Made by a program: the position numbers and the translations under genes. Shown here piece by piece: positions 1-7,925 of a stretch of 64,000 nucleotides of DNA; position 1 is the first letter of the stretch, and every line of letters starts with the position of its first letter. The DNA is from Gaetbulibacter_B jejuensis (lineage in GTDB: Bacteria > Bacteroidota > Bacteroidia > Flavobacteriales > Flavobacteriaceae), in the NCBI RefSeq assembly GCF_039524015.1, contig NZ_BAAAGF010000002.1, forward strand, positions 248,001 through 312,000, read 5' to 3'. The notes beneath the pieces are model-generated. The model searched no databases. It had not been told where the DNA came from and worked only from the letters and a program-made list of their open reading frames with translations.

Positions 1-531
1 ATCGTATTTGCGCAATTGCATAAAGCTAGGGTAGGTTGGTACCATTTTGTTTTCGGCACTTACAAAGCGTCTTGCAACTAAACCAAAAACAGATGAAGCA
101 TATATGTTTAGTTTTCCAAAATGATATTCGCCACGTTCAACAGGACGCAATTCATACTGTAGTTTTGAAACACTAGATGCTTTTAAACGTCGTTCAATAT
201 TAAAGTTTCTAACTTGGAATTGCACAGGAATTTCATCAATAACTCTAACATTTACAGGAAAGGTGTAGAAATTTTCCAACGTAAGTTCAATAGCGTTTTG
301 GTCACCATTTGAGAATTTTTCAGGAAGTAAACGGTTACCAACAACACCTCGTTTTGCCATAAATAACAGTAAGGTGTCCAAAATGGTTAATGCGACTAAT
401 AACAATACCAAAAGCTTAACAATATTGAACAGTCTTGGGAAAATAAAACTGACAATAAATAGCAGTATTATACCTAAGCAGGCATAAAAAAATCGGTTTT
501 GTATGTAAAACGGTTTTAGGCGTTTAAGCAT
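1..531 (-). CDS. DUF58 domain protein, N-terminal part (runs off the left edge)
   Basis: The first 177 codons of a minus-strand gene continue past base 1. It starts at ATG 531-529, which overlaps the TAA of the MoxR gene by one base (TAATG). The translation begins MLKRLKPFYIQNRFFYAC and has two hydrophobic segments at about residues 13-30 and 33-57. A beta-rich soluble part follows, with the segment RPVERGEYHFG, a DUF58 hallmark. DUF58 proteins are usually the partner encoded directly beside a MoxR ATPase; many later contain a von Willebrand factor A-like fold, which would lie outside the window. As last gene of the six-gene operon it probably acts at the membrane with the MoxR chaperone. The family is fairly certain; the cellular role is unknown. 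Confidence 0.8.
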   Translation of the reverse strand, partial: MLKRLKPFYIQNRFFYACLGIILLFIVSFIFPRLFNIVKLLVLLLVALTILDTLLLFMAKRGVVGNRLLPEKFSNGDQNAIELTLENFYTFPVNVRVIDEIPVQFQVRNFNIERRLKASSVSKLQYELRPVERGEYHFGKLNIYASSVFGLVARRFVSAENKMVPTYPSFMQLRKYD

Positions 532-1601
532 TATCTTGGTATTTCTACAGCTTCAATAATTTGATTAATAATTTGTTTTGTGGTAATACCTTCCATTTCG
601 CGTTCAGGAGTTACAATTACTCTGTGTTGTAATACAGGAGTTGCCGCTTTTTTAATGTCCTCAGGAGTTACAAAATCTCGTCCAGCAATAGCAGCAAATG
701 CTTTACTTGCTTTTAGTATTGCTATAGATGCTCTTGGTGAAGCTCCTAAATATAAAAACGGATTGTTACGTGTGTTTACAATAATATTTGCAATGTATTT
801 TACCAAATGCTCTTCTATAATGATTTGGTTAACAATATCCTGAAACTTTTTAATTTGTGCTTTGTTAAGATGAGACGTTACCTTATCGGTTTTTAAATCG
901 CCTTTAAGCGCTTGTTCTCTGTTAAGGATTTCAACTTCTTCATCAAGGTTAGGATAATCTACATCTATTTTAAATAAAAAACGGTCTAATTGCGCTTCTG
1001 GTAAGCGGTAAGTCCCTTCTTGTTCTACTGGGTTTTGAGTTGCTAAAACAATAAAAGGTAAATCCATTTTATATTTATTACCATCTATAGTAATTTGGCG
1101 TTCTTCCATAACCTCAAAAAGCGCAGCTTGTGTTTTTGCTGGTGCACGATTGATTTCGTCAATTAAAATCATATTCGAAAATATTGGACCTTCTTTAAAC
1201 TGAAATTCTGATGATTTCATATCAAAAACCGAAGTTCCTAAAATATCACTAGGCATAAGGTCTGGTGTAAATTGAATACGACTAAACCCAATATCCAATG
1301 ACTTTGCTAATAGTTTAGCTGAAATGGTTTTTGCAACACCAGGAACACCTTCAATAAGCGAATGTCCATTTGCTAATAACGACGCCAAAAGCATGTCTAT
1401 CATTCCTTTTTGACCTACAATAACTTTACTTATTTCTTGCTTTATTGATGCAATACCTTCTTGTAACTCGCTAAGGTCTATTCGGTTTTTAAAACTAATG
1501 TTTTCGTCTTCTGTAATAGCGTTTTCAACAGGTTGTTGAGTGGTTTGCTCATCTTGTTGAGGTTGTAATTGCTCGTCTTGATTTTCGTTTTCGTGCTCCA
1601 T
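531..1601 (-). CDS. MoxR family AAA+ ATPase
   Basis: A 356-residue cytosolic AAA+ ATPase of the MoxR class. The Walker A motif GVPGVAKT is at residues 85-92, and the Walker B region LIDEINRAPAKTQAA starts near residue 145. It is followed by the ATQNP sensor segment and the arginine-rich LDRF element typical of AAA_3 proteins. The first 40 residues are a Gln/Glu-rich, probably disordered tail. MoxR ATPases are thought to act as chaperones that mature or activate protein complexes, often with DUF58/VWA partners. That fits the next gene, which overlaps its stop codon. The upstream DUF4350 gene ends two bases before this ATG, so the genes are surely co-transcribed. The family call is secure; the substrate is unknown. 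Confidence 0.93.
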   Translation of the reverse strand: MEHENENQDEQLQPQQDEQTTQQPVENAITEDENISFKNRIDLSELQEGIASIKQEISKVIVGQKGMIDMLLASLLANGHSLIEGVPGVAKTISAKLLAKSLDIGFSRIQFTPDLMPSDILGTSVFDMKSSEFQFKEGPIFSNMILIDEINRAPAKTQAALFEVMEERQITIDGNKYKMDLPFIVLATQNPVEQEGTYRLPEAQLDRFLFKIDVDYPNLDEEVEILNREQALKGDLKTDKVTSHLNKAQIKKFQDIVNQIIIEEHLVKYIANIIVNTRNNPFLYLGASPRASIAILKASKAFAAIAGRDFVTPEDIKKAATPVLQHRVIVTPEREMEGITTKQIINQIIEAVEIPR

Positions 1602-1603
1602 AA

Positions 1604-2803
1604 TTATTTGGTATAAAAATCTTCTATTGCTTTATTTAAATTGAGTAAATCATCTTCATTGCAACTAGGTTTTGCTTTTAAATGTGCAATAAGGTTGATG
1701 AGTTTTTGAGTTTCGCTTTCGTCTTTTCCTGATTTTAAGACTAAAGACTTTACAAACTTTTTATCCAATACTTGTGTGTCTAAATAATACACACGCCTTA
1801 TATGTTCTAAAAAGTAAGTTATTTTTTTATTGACAAGATTGTCGTGGTCTTTTGTTTCGTAATATAGGTTTCCTATAGTTTTTGTAAAGGCTACAGTTGT
1901 ATTTTCTAATGGTTTTATCACTTTTACAACACGTTGTTTTCGTTTTGCATTAAAAATCATAAATAAAAATATAGACAATAGTGCTAAATACCAAGCATAG
2001 CGTAAAGGTGGTTGACTTAAAATAAATCGTAATGGCGAACTTCCTAAATCTTTACCAAACTTATTTTTTGAGTCAAAATAAATAGTGTCGTCAGGTAAGT
2101 AAGACAATGCAGCAGCTGCATACTTCTTATTATTTTTTTTGAGTAAATGGTAGTTGGTAAAAACTACAGGCTGCAAGTGTAAAAAGATATTGCCTTTTCC
2201 CCAGTTTACTTTTATAAAATTGACACGTTGTTGTAATGAGTCAAACTTTTGATAGCCTAGAACGGTTGTGTAAACAGTATCTAATTCTGAAAAGTAGATG
2301 TTGCTCATACCTTTTTGTATGGATATAGAATCCTGTTTAAGCCTAGGATTTGCAAAACTTAAATTTGCAGCACCTTTAAAACTATAATCGTTGTCAGTTT
2401 GAAAACCTAAACTGTCAAAAAATGTCCTTGGAGGATAACTGGTTGACATGAAAATGGAATTTCCAAAGGACGCAAAATCCAATAATTCTTGAGCTGAAAC
2501 ATCATCGGTAGGAGAGAACTCATTAATTTGAATAAAGTTTCCAGCAGTAAGATAGGTGCTATCTTCCCAACTGTAGTAATCGTCAAAATACTCATAAGGT
2601 GTAACCTTTATATCATGCACTTTACTGGTTGGAAAAAGGGTTTCCAATTCGCTGTGTAAAATATAAGTACCATATGGTATTTTTTGATTTTCGTTATAGG
2701 TTTTAGTCCAGTTTACTGGTGGAGGAGTAGAAAACTCAACAATTATAGCTCCTACAAAAAGTAAAACTAAAAGACCTATGTATATTTTTATGGTTTTGTT
2801 CAT
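1604..2803 (-). CDS. DUF4350-type membrane protein of the MoxR operon
   Basis: A 399-residue protein with an N-terminal membrane helix (about residues 5-24) and a second helix near residues 270-286, just before a basic RKQR stretch. The long segment between them should be outside the cytoplasm; the C-terminal 110 residues are helical and cytosolic. The extracytoplasmic part resembles DUF4350, a domain recurrent in MoxR/DUF4129 operons and related in fold to GATase/ThuA-like domains. The start ATG overlaps the end of the DUF4129-like gene by four bases (ATGA). No catalytic motif is visible. I infer an envelope-facing subunit of a MoxR-dependent complex. The family name is from memory and not verified by a profile search. 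Confidence 0.75.
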   Translation of the reverse strand: MNKTIKIYIGLLVLLFVGAIIVEFSTPPPVNWTKTYNENQKIPYGTYILHSELETLFPTSKVHDIKVTPYEYFDDYYSWEDSTYLTAGNFIQINEFSPTDDVSAQELLDFASFGNSIFMSTSYPPRTFFDSLGFQTDNDYSFKGAANLSFANPRLKQDSISIQKGMSNIYFSELDTVYTTVLGYQKFDSLQQRVNFIKVNWGKGNIFLHLQPVVFTNYHLLKKNNKKYAAAALSYLPDDTIYFDSKNKFGKDLGSSPLRFILSQPPLRYAWYLALLSIFLFMIFNAKRKQRVVKVIKPLENTTVAFTKTIGNLYYETKDHDNLVNKKITYFLEHIRRVYYLDTQVLDKKFVKSLVLKSGKDESETQKLINLIAHLKAKPSCNEDDLLNLNKAIEDFYTK

Positions 2804-3543
2804 GCTTTTACGTTGTTTATAAAGGTTGTAAATGCATGTTTAGCTTTGTCAAACTGTTGTGTGTTGACATCAAACTCACCATACCAAATGTAATTATATA
2901 AGTAAGAGGTGTAAGAAAATTGATCTCTATTGGTTTTTGATTGTAATTCGTACAGATAGTCGCTGTCGGTTTTTTCTACATCGTAATCAATAAGTTGCGC
3001 ATTGGTTAACGATCGTAACAACCATAAGTAATAATAACGGACTGCAAGTCTGTAATTCTTTTCACTTTCAGCAATTTCAATAAGCGATTTAAAATCGGCT
3101 ACGTGAATGTTGTTTTCAATATCAGTAACCGGAACAATATTTTTTTCAGAAGATTTTCCAAACACCCAAGTGCCTTCTTTGTTGATAATTGCTCTAAAAA
3201 TAAAATACACTACCAGTAGAAAAACGACCACATAGAAAATTTTTAAAGCAACCTCGGTAAATGACGATGCTTGCCCATCACCACTTAAATTAAATAGTTT
3301 TTGAAACAAATCGCTTAACCATTGTTTAAATCGAGTCCACCAACCAGACTGTTCTACTGTGCGTTCATAAATGTAATCGTTACCAGAATACTTATCGGTT
3401 AACTCTTCAAAATGACGTTTTTCAATAGGCGAATTGTCAGTTACTAAAGAATCAGACGCAGTTTCAGAAGCAGAAATTCCAAACATTGTTGTTAATGACC
3501 CAAAGTAGAAAAGGATAATATGTATAAATAAGAATTTATTCAC
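2800..3543 (-). CDS. DUF4129-like membrane protein, signal peptide plus one internal helix
   Basis: I place the start at GTG 3543-3541, which gives 247 residues beginning MNKFLFIHIILFYFG and a clean signal peptide ending near GISA. A TTG at 3561 would add six residues but spoils the charged N-terminus. The GTG lies inside the last codons of the upstream gene (overlap GGTGAATAA), indicating coupled translation. A helix near residues 100-120 separates an extracytoplasmic Trp-rich segment (SGWWTRFKQWLSDLF) from a cytosolic domain with RLAVRYYYLWLLRSL, which matches the DUF4129 pattern. DUF4129 proteins occur in MoxR operons and near transglutaminase-like proteins. The exact role is unknown. Confidence 0.75.
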   Translation of the reverse strand: MNKFLFIHIILFYFGSLTTMFGISASETASDSLVTDNSPIEKRHFEELTDKYSGNDYIYERTVEQSGWWTRFKQWLSDLFQKLFNLSGDGQASSFTEVALKIFYVVVFLLVVYFIFRAIINKEGTWVFGKSSEKNIVPVTDIENNIHVADFKSLIEIAESEKNYRLAVRYYYLWLLRSLTNAQLIDYDVEKTDSDYLYELQSKTNRDQFSYTSYLYNYIWYGEFDVNTQQFDKAKHAFTTFINNVKA

Positions 3544-4480
3544 CAGAACCAATTTGATCAATAATGCTTTTGGTGTTTATATTTTCATTGTCTTCTTTTA
3601 AACTGTAAAACACAATACCTTGGTTAAGTTGAACAATTACATTTAGTATTGAGCTTACTAAAAAGGTTAATAAGAAAATTGCAATCATCATTACTGTCAT
3701 TGTACCAGCAATTTCCTGTGGGTTATTCATAGTGTCTCCTTGTTCTATGGTAGTAAATAAGCTTGCCATACCAAAAATGTAAGGTATTAAAGCAATAATG
3801 TTTTGTACAATGTAGCTCATTAAGAAAAAGATACCAACGCTACCTATTGCAGCCCAAAATTTTGAGCTTATTAAGGTCCAAGCATATCCAAAACATTCCC
3901 AAATACCTTTTTTGTCTTCAATATATTCTATAAGAGTAGACTGATAAAACAACGCTACAAAACCAATAACAAGTGGTAAAAGCAGCATACCAATAATTGT
4001 AATTACTAGAAGAAACATGGCTACTCCGCAAACAATCATTAAAGGAATACTAACTAAAATAGCACATACCAGAAAAATGAATATTTTACCAATATGTTTT
4101 TTATATAAGTCAACAATATCACGTGTTTCAAAGTTAGAGCCACCACGTTCGCTGTATAATTTTAAATAGATAGGAACGAACGAATAGGAGACAACACCAG
4201 CAATTAATCCAACAGTACAAAACAAAATAATGAGTACTATAAAAATTCCCATGTTTTCATTCATGTAATCATCAACCACAGATGGATTATTAGACATTAA
4301 TCCTCCAAAAACGATATCAGTATAAAACTTTGAAAAAAAGTAACCCAATACCATAAGTATGATGAGGAAAATTCCATTTACTATAAAAAATTGCTTAAAA
4401 AGGTGTTTTCCGCTTTGCTTTAAAAATGCAAAAGTGTCTTGAAAGAATTCACCAAAGCCTCTAGATTTATATAGTTCCAT
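3536..4480 (-). CDS. multi-pass membrane protein of the MoxR operon
   Basis: A 314-residue integral membrane protein with about six to seven hydrophobic segments, for example around residues 32-52, 72-95, 130-175, 205-235 and 255-285. The N-terminal sequence FGEFFQDTFAFLKQSGKHLF is amphipathic and cytosolic. No enzyme motif is seen. It sits between the SpoIIM-like gene, which it overlaps by 14 bases, and the DUF4129-like gene, and this order is common in Bacteroidota. It somewhat resembles the membrane domain found in glycerophosphodiesterase-type or DUF4013-type proteins, but I would not assign either. It is best read as a structural component of the membrane complex encoded by the operon. 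Confidence 0.7.
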   Translation of the reverse strand: MELYKSRGFGEFFQDTFAFLKQSGKHLFKQFFIVNGIFLIILMVLGYFFSKFYTDIVFGGLMSNNPSVVDDYMNENMGIFIVLIILFCTVGLIAGVVSYSFVPIYLKLYSERGGSNFETRDIVDLYKKHIGKIFIFLVCAILVSIPLMIVCGVAMFLLVITIIGMLLLPLVIGFVALFYQSTLIEYIEDKKGIWECFGYAWTLISSKFWAAIGSVGIFFLMSYIVQNIIALIPYIFGMASLFTTIEQGDTMNNPQEIAGTMTVMMIAIFLLTFLVSSILNVIVQLNQGIVFYSLKEDNENINTKSIIDQIGSGE

Positions 4481-5444
4481 AAGTTGATTTAAGTTTTTTG
4501 TTTAAAATGAAAGGGTAAACCAAATAGTAGTAAGAAATTATAAAAAGGGTAACTAATATAATTCCTACTGATAACCAATTGGGCATAGTATTATAGTGTC
4601 GTGTAACATAACCCTCTAAAAAAGCAGCAACAACAGTAAAAGGGATAGTACTTAGAAAAATTTTAAATGAATCTTTAAAGCCATTTATAAAAGAGGTTAG
4701 TCTTGAATATGTTTTTGGAAATAAAATGCTCGCTCCTAAAATTAGTCCTGCTGCAGCTTCTATTACCATTGAAAAAATTTCAAAAGTTCCATGTATCCAA
4801 ATACCTCTCACACTCTCCCAAAAAGTACCAAATTCATAAAACATATGTTGAAATGTACCTACCATTATGCTATTGTACATCAAGATAATAATAGAACCAA
4901 TTCCACCAAAAATTCCCCAAAAATAATTGTTTATAGCAACTCTTAAATTATGATAGAGAATACCTAAAAATGTTCCCCAAGTGGTATTAGTGCCATAAAT
5001 AGCTAATGGGTTTCCATTTTCAATGTTTTCTTTAGTTTGGTTTACATAACCATCGGTCAAAATAAGTCTAGTAAAACCATCATCGTTTGCAGAAGATAGC
5101 ACTCCAATAGCCACAAACGAAGCAAAAATTAAAAAGGCATAAAGCACATAACGTCTGTATTGGTAAACAATTAGCGGAACTTCAATTTTCCAAAAATGCA
5201 CAAATCGATTAGTGTCTTCGCGCTTGGTTTTATAAATTTTTTGAAAAGCTTTGGCGGCTAAGTTGTTTAAATAAAGAATTGTTTTACTTTTGGGATAGTA
5301 AGTTTGAGCATACGAAAGATCGTTTACTAAGTGTATATAAAGTGATGCGAGTTCATCAGGATTTTTAAGGGTTTTTCCAAAAATAGCCTTTTCAAAATTG
5401 AGCCATTTTTCTTTATTTTGTTTAATAAATGCAACTTCTCTCAT
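4467..5444 (-). CDS. stage II sporulation protein M (SpoIIM) family membrane protein
   Basis: A 325-residue protein starting MREVAFIKQNKEKW, the usual start of the Bacteroidota version. An approximately 90-residue cytosolic helical domain precedes five or so membrane helices. The central segment with NNLRVAINNYFWGIFGGIGS and the following HGTFEIFSMVIEAAAGL is diagnostic for the SpoIIM/DUF95 family. In non-sporulating bacteria these proteins are thought to be membrane partners of RDD and MoxR systems rather than sporulation factors, and an RDD gene lies divergent only 23 bases away. This is the first gene of the operon. A promoter-like element at 5452-5482 would give an almost leaderless transcript. 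The family is confident; the function is inferred from context. Confidence 0.88.
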   Translation of the reverse strand: MREVAFIKQNKEKWLNFEKAIFGKTLKNPDELASLYIHLVNDLSYAQTYYPKSKTILYLNNLAAKAFQKIYKTKREDTNRFVHFWKIEVPLIVYQYRRYVLYAFLIFASFVAIGVLSSANDDGFTRLILTDGYVNQTKENIENGNPLAIYGTNTTWGTFLGILYHNLRVAINNYFWGIFGGIGSIIILMYNSIMVGTFQHMFYEFGTFWESVRGIWIHGTFEIFSMVIEAAAGLILGASILFPKTYSRLTSFINGFKDSFKIFLSTIPFTVVAAFLEGYVTRHYNTMPNWLSVGIILVTLFIISYYYLVYPFILNKKLKSTYGTI

Positions 5445-5451
5445 AAGCTAT

Positions 5452-5482
5452 CAAATTAAAGTAATAAATGGTAGAGTTACAA
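5452..5482 (-). promoter_or_regulatory. predicted Bacteroidota-type promoter of the SpoIIM-MoxR operon
   Basis: On the minus strand a TTG (5482-5480) is followed after exactly 20 bases by TTAATTTG (5459-5452), one mismatch from the Bacteroidota -7 consensus TAnnTTTG. Transcription would start near 5446, so the ATG at 5444 would have almost no leader. The -33 element lies inside the first codons of the divergent RDD gene. Confidence 0.5.
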
Positions 5483-6208
5483 ATAAACACCACTCAAAAT
5501 GTAAATATAAATTTCACAGCAGCTAGTGTTGGTGAGCGAATTTTGTCATATATTATTGACCTTATCATAAAAGTCGCATATTTTGTTGGGTTTGGTTACG
5601 TGATATTTGATCTTCTTGATTTTAATTCGATTTATGATGACTTAGATGGTTGGTCTAAAAATGCTGTGATTGCTATTTTTTCTATCCCAGTTTTGTTTTA
5701 CACTCTAACGTTAGAGTCAATTTTTGATGGGCAAACAGTGGGTAAGAAGGTTATGAAAGTTAAAGTTGTCAAAATTGACGGTTATCAGGCATCTTTTCCT
5801 GATTTTTTAATGAGATGGTCATTAAGATCAATTGATATGCTTTTTATTGGCTTTGTCGCTTTAATCTCTATTGTAACTAGTAAAAAAAGTCAACGTTTAG
5901 GAGATATGGCTGCTGGTACATCGGTAATTTCATTAAAGAATAATGTAAATATCAGTCATACTATTCTTGAAGATTTAGAAGATACTTACACACCAACATA
6001 TCCTTCGGTTATTAAATTGTCTGATAATGATGCACGTATTATCAAAGACACTTTTATAACTGCCAAAGCAGCCAAAGACTACACAACGCTTATAAAGCTG
6101 CGTAAGAAAATAATTGAAGTTATAGATATTAAAGAAGTGAATGGTAACGATATTGAATTTATTGATACCATACTTAAAGACTATAACTACTATACACAAA
6201 GCATGTAA
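5468..6208 (+). CDS. RDD family membrane protein
   Basis: A 246-residue protein whose first 150 residues form an RDD domain. Near residue 22 the sequence SVGERILSYIIDLII has the conserved Arg and Asp of the first helix. A second helix (about 60-80) precedes the conserved FDGQTVGKKVMKVKVV segment, and a third lies around residues 118-135. The C-terminal 90 residues are a soluble helical tail. RDD proteins are membrane proteins of uncertain function, proposed in some cases to take part in ion transport. Here the gene is divergent from the SpoIIM-MoxR operon, a frequent pairing in this phylum. Its stop overlaps the next gene's start (TAATG), so the two are a transcription unit. Confidence 0.88.
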   Translation: MVELQINTTQNVNINFTAASVGERILSYIIDLIIKVAYFVGFGYVIFDLLDFNSIYDDLDGWSKNAVIAIFSIPVLFYTLTLESIFDGQTVGKKVMKVKVVKIDGYQASFPDFLMRWSLRSIDMLFIGFVALISIVTSKKSQRLGDMAAGTSVISLKNNVNISHTILEDLEDTYTPTYPSVIKLSDNDARIIKDTFITAKAAKDYTTLIKLRKKIIEVIDIKEVNGNDIEFIDTILKDYNYYTQSM

Positions 6209-6822
6209 TGTTTTTTCAGGTTATTGACATACTAGGTACTATTGCTTTTGCTATTTCAGGTGTTTTAGTCGCTATGAATAAAAGAATGGATCCATTTGGA
6301 GTGCTTATTATAGCATTTGTAACTGCTGTAGGTGGTGGAACTTTAAGAGATACACTTATTGGGCAAACTCCTGTGTCTTGGATGATTAATATGACTTACG
6401 TGTATGTTATTTTAGGAGCAACCTTATTTGCTATTCTTTTTAAAAACTATATTAACTATTTAAGAACGTCACTTTTTTTGTTTGATACTATTGGTATTGG
6501 ACTTTACACTGTGGTTGGAATTGAAAAAGGTATAACCATTGGTTTGCATCCTATAATTTGTATTGCGCTAGGAACCATGACAGCTTGCTTTGGTGGTGTG
6601 ATAAGAGATATTTTATGTAACGAAATACCTGTGATTTTTAGAAAAGAAATTTATGCAACAGCTTGTATTTTGGGTGGACTTACTTATTTCTTGCTTAGTG
6701 AGTTTTTAACCGATTCTAACTTTGTGTTTGTAATAGCAGGAGTAGTTGTAATTGTTATTCGGCTTTTAGCTGTGAGGTTGAAAATAAGCTTACCTAGTTT
6801 GTATAAAGAAGATAAAGCATAG
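6208..6822 (+). CDS. trimeric intracellular cation channel (TRIC/YicG, UPF0126) family protein
   Basis: A 204-residue membrane protein with about seven helices and two copies of the UPF0126 repeat. The signatures are VGGGTLRDTLIGQTP near residue 45 and FGGVIRDILCNEIPVIFRKEI near residue 130. The duplicated G-G-x-x-R-D segments are the ion-path elements of bacterial TRIC channels, which are permeable to monovalent cations such as K+. The ATG overlaps the RDD stop by one base. The gene ends eight bases before the convergent VOC gene. The family assignment is strong; ion selectivity and physiological role are inferred from homologues. Confidence 0.92.
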   Translation: MFFQVIDILGTIAFAISGVLVAMNKRMDPFGVLIIAFVTAVGGGTLRDTLIGQTPVSWMINMTYVYVILGATLFAILFKNYINYLRTSLFLFDTIGIGLYTVVGIEKGITIGLHPIICIALGTMTACFGGVIRDILCNEIPVIFRKEIYATACILGGLTYFLLSEFLTDSNFVFVIAGVVVIVIRLLAVRLKISLPSLYKEDKA

Positions 6823-6830
6823 TTAGATGC

Positions 6831-7187
6831 TTAAAGGCTTTGTCCAAAGGTTAATAGATTACTGTCAGGATCAAGTATTGAAAATTCTTTTTGTTTCCAT
6901 GGTTTAATTTCCAACTGTCCGTTTGGATGTATTCTAACTTTATTGTCTAATAACGACTGATAAAAATTATCGATATTTTCGGCTCTAATATAAACTTGAC
7001 CATAATTTTCTTCTGGATTAAGATTTTTGAACTCGAAAAAATGAATTTGAATATTGTCTTTTTCTAACATTAGATAACCTTCATAGTCAACACTACCAAA
7101 TTCTTTAAACCCTAATTTTTCTGTGTAAAAAACTTTAGTGGCTTTTTTGTCACGCATTGGGAGTTTTGGGTTGATGCTAGTTAACAT
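6831..7187 (-). CDS. VOC superfamily (glyoxalase/bleomycin-resistance-like) protein
   Basis: A small 118-residue protein taken from ATG 7187, two codons inside a TTG alternative. One VOC domain is visible: the opening SINPKLPMRDKKATKVFYTEKLGFK, the strand FGSVDYEGYLMLEKDNIQIHFFEF, and the final strand FSILDPDSNLLTFGQ. The size and the YGQVYIRAENIDNFYQSL segment are typical of bleomycin-resistance-like members. Candidate metal-site positions are the histidine in IHFFEF and a residue of the last strand, but the triad is not certain, so catalysis should not be assumed. It is a stand-alone gene convergent with the TRIC gene; the substrate cannot be predicted. Confidence 0.85.
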   Translation of the reverse strand: MLTSINPKLPMRDKKATKVFYTEKLGFKEFGSVDYEGYLMLEKDNIQIHFFEFKNLNPEENYGQVYIRAENIDNFYQSLLDNKVRIHPNGQLEIKPWKQKEFSILDPDSNLLTFGQSL

Positions 7188-7212
7188 AATCAATCTTATT
7201 TTTAAAGTAGTA

Positions 7213-7875
7213 TTAATCTGAACTTAAAGAATTACCCCATTCAATTTTTCTGACTTTAAATCCAATTTTTTCGATAAGCGAAGTAAATTGGGTTAAATTG
7301 TCTTTTTTTATCAATACAATTTGATAGCTATCACTATTTATATCTACATCTCTTAAGGCAATACCTCTATCATTAAGCGCGTTTTCATATTTTTCAAAAG
7401 CATGATGAATCGTTTTGTCTTCATCTGTGTTTAAAATATCTTTAAAATCAATATCTATGTTAAAGTTGCTTTTAAGAGCAGTTTTAATATACTTTTCAAG
7501 TACATCAGAAGATTCTTTCCAGTCTAAACAACCGTAGAAATATACATTTTGATAATATTGAAAGTTAATAATTTCTTGATTAATAAACTCTTCTTTAATA
7601 TCCCAATTGATAGTCTGGTTTTCTTTTTTAACTTTTTCAGCAATAAATGATTTTAGTTTTTTAGCGTCTTCATGATTTATTGTAATATCAATGCATTTAT
7701 ATAAGTACTCTAAACTTTCTTTTTTCTTTTCATTGCTAATGAAAACGCTTGGTTCTTTTTTATTTAGACCATTTGGAGTGGTTTTATTTTCAATTTTTCT
7801 TTTTCTATAAGAGTAAAGAGTTGCGCTAATGATGATAACAGCAATTATAATTTTTATTGTATATTTTAATTCCAT
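7213..7875 (-). CDS. membrane-anchored protein of unknown function
   Basis: A 220-residue protein with one N-terminal membrane helix (about residues 5-22, IKIIIAVIIISATLYSY) followed by a basic RKRK stretch and a roughly 190-residue soluble, Lys/Asp-rich alpha/beta domain. Given the positive-inside rule, that domain is likely cytosolic. I recognise no family. The strand ALRDVDINSDSYQIVLIKKD and the C-terminal GFKVRKIEWGNS suggest a compact alpha/beta fold. The start ATG lies only 12 bases downstream of the terminator hairpin of dcp, so expression needs readthrough or a promoter inside the dcp 3' region. Confidence 0.6.
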   Translation of the reverse strand: MELKYTIKIIIAVIIISATLYSYRKRKIENKTTPNGLNKKEPSVFISNEKKKESLEYLYKCIDITINHEDAKKLKSFIAEKVKKENQTINWDIKEEFINQEIINFQYYQNVYFYGCLDWKESSDVLEKYIKTALKSNFNIDIDFKDILNTDEDKTIHHAFEKYENALNDRGIALRDVDINSDSYQIVLIKKDNLTQFTSLIEKIGFKVRKIEWGNSLSSD

Positions 7876-7887
7876 AGAGTATAAAAG

Positions 7888-7916
7888 AAAAGGCGTTGAA
7901 AATTATTCAACGCCTT
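7888..7916 (-). terminator. intrinsic terminator downstream of dcp
   Basis: A perfect 12-bp stem (AAAGGCGTTGAA at 7888-7899 with its complement at 7905-7916) encloses a 5-base loop, followed on the minus strand by TTTTCTTTTA. It lies nine bases beyond the dcp stop. It also lies directly in front of the next minus-strand gene. Confidence 0.8.
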
Positions 7917-7925
7917 TTTGTTAAT

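Noticed and set aside
6815..6832. AAGCAT/ATGCTT hairpin between the TRIC and VOC genes
   Set aside because: Six-base stem with no T-run on either strand; likely chance.
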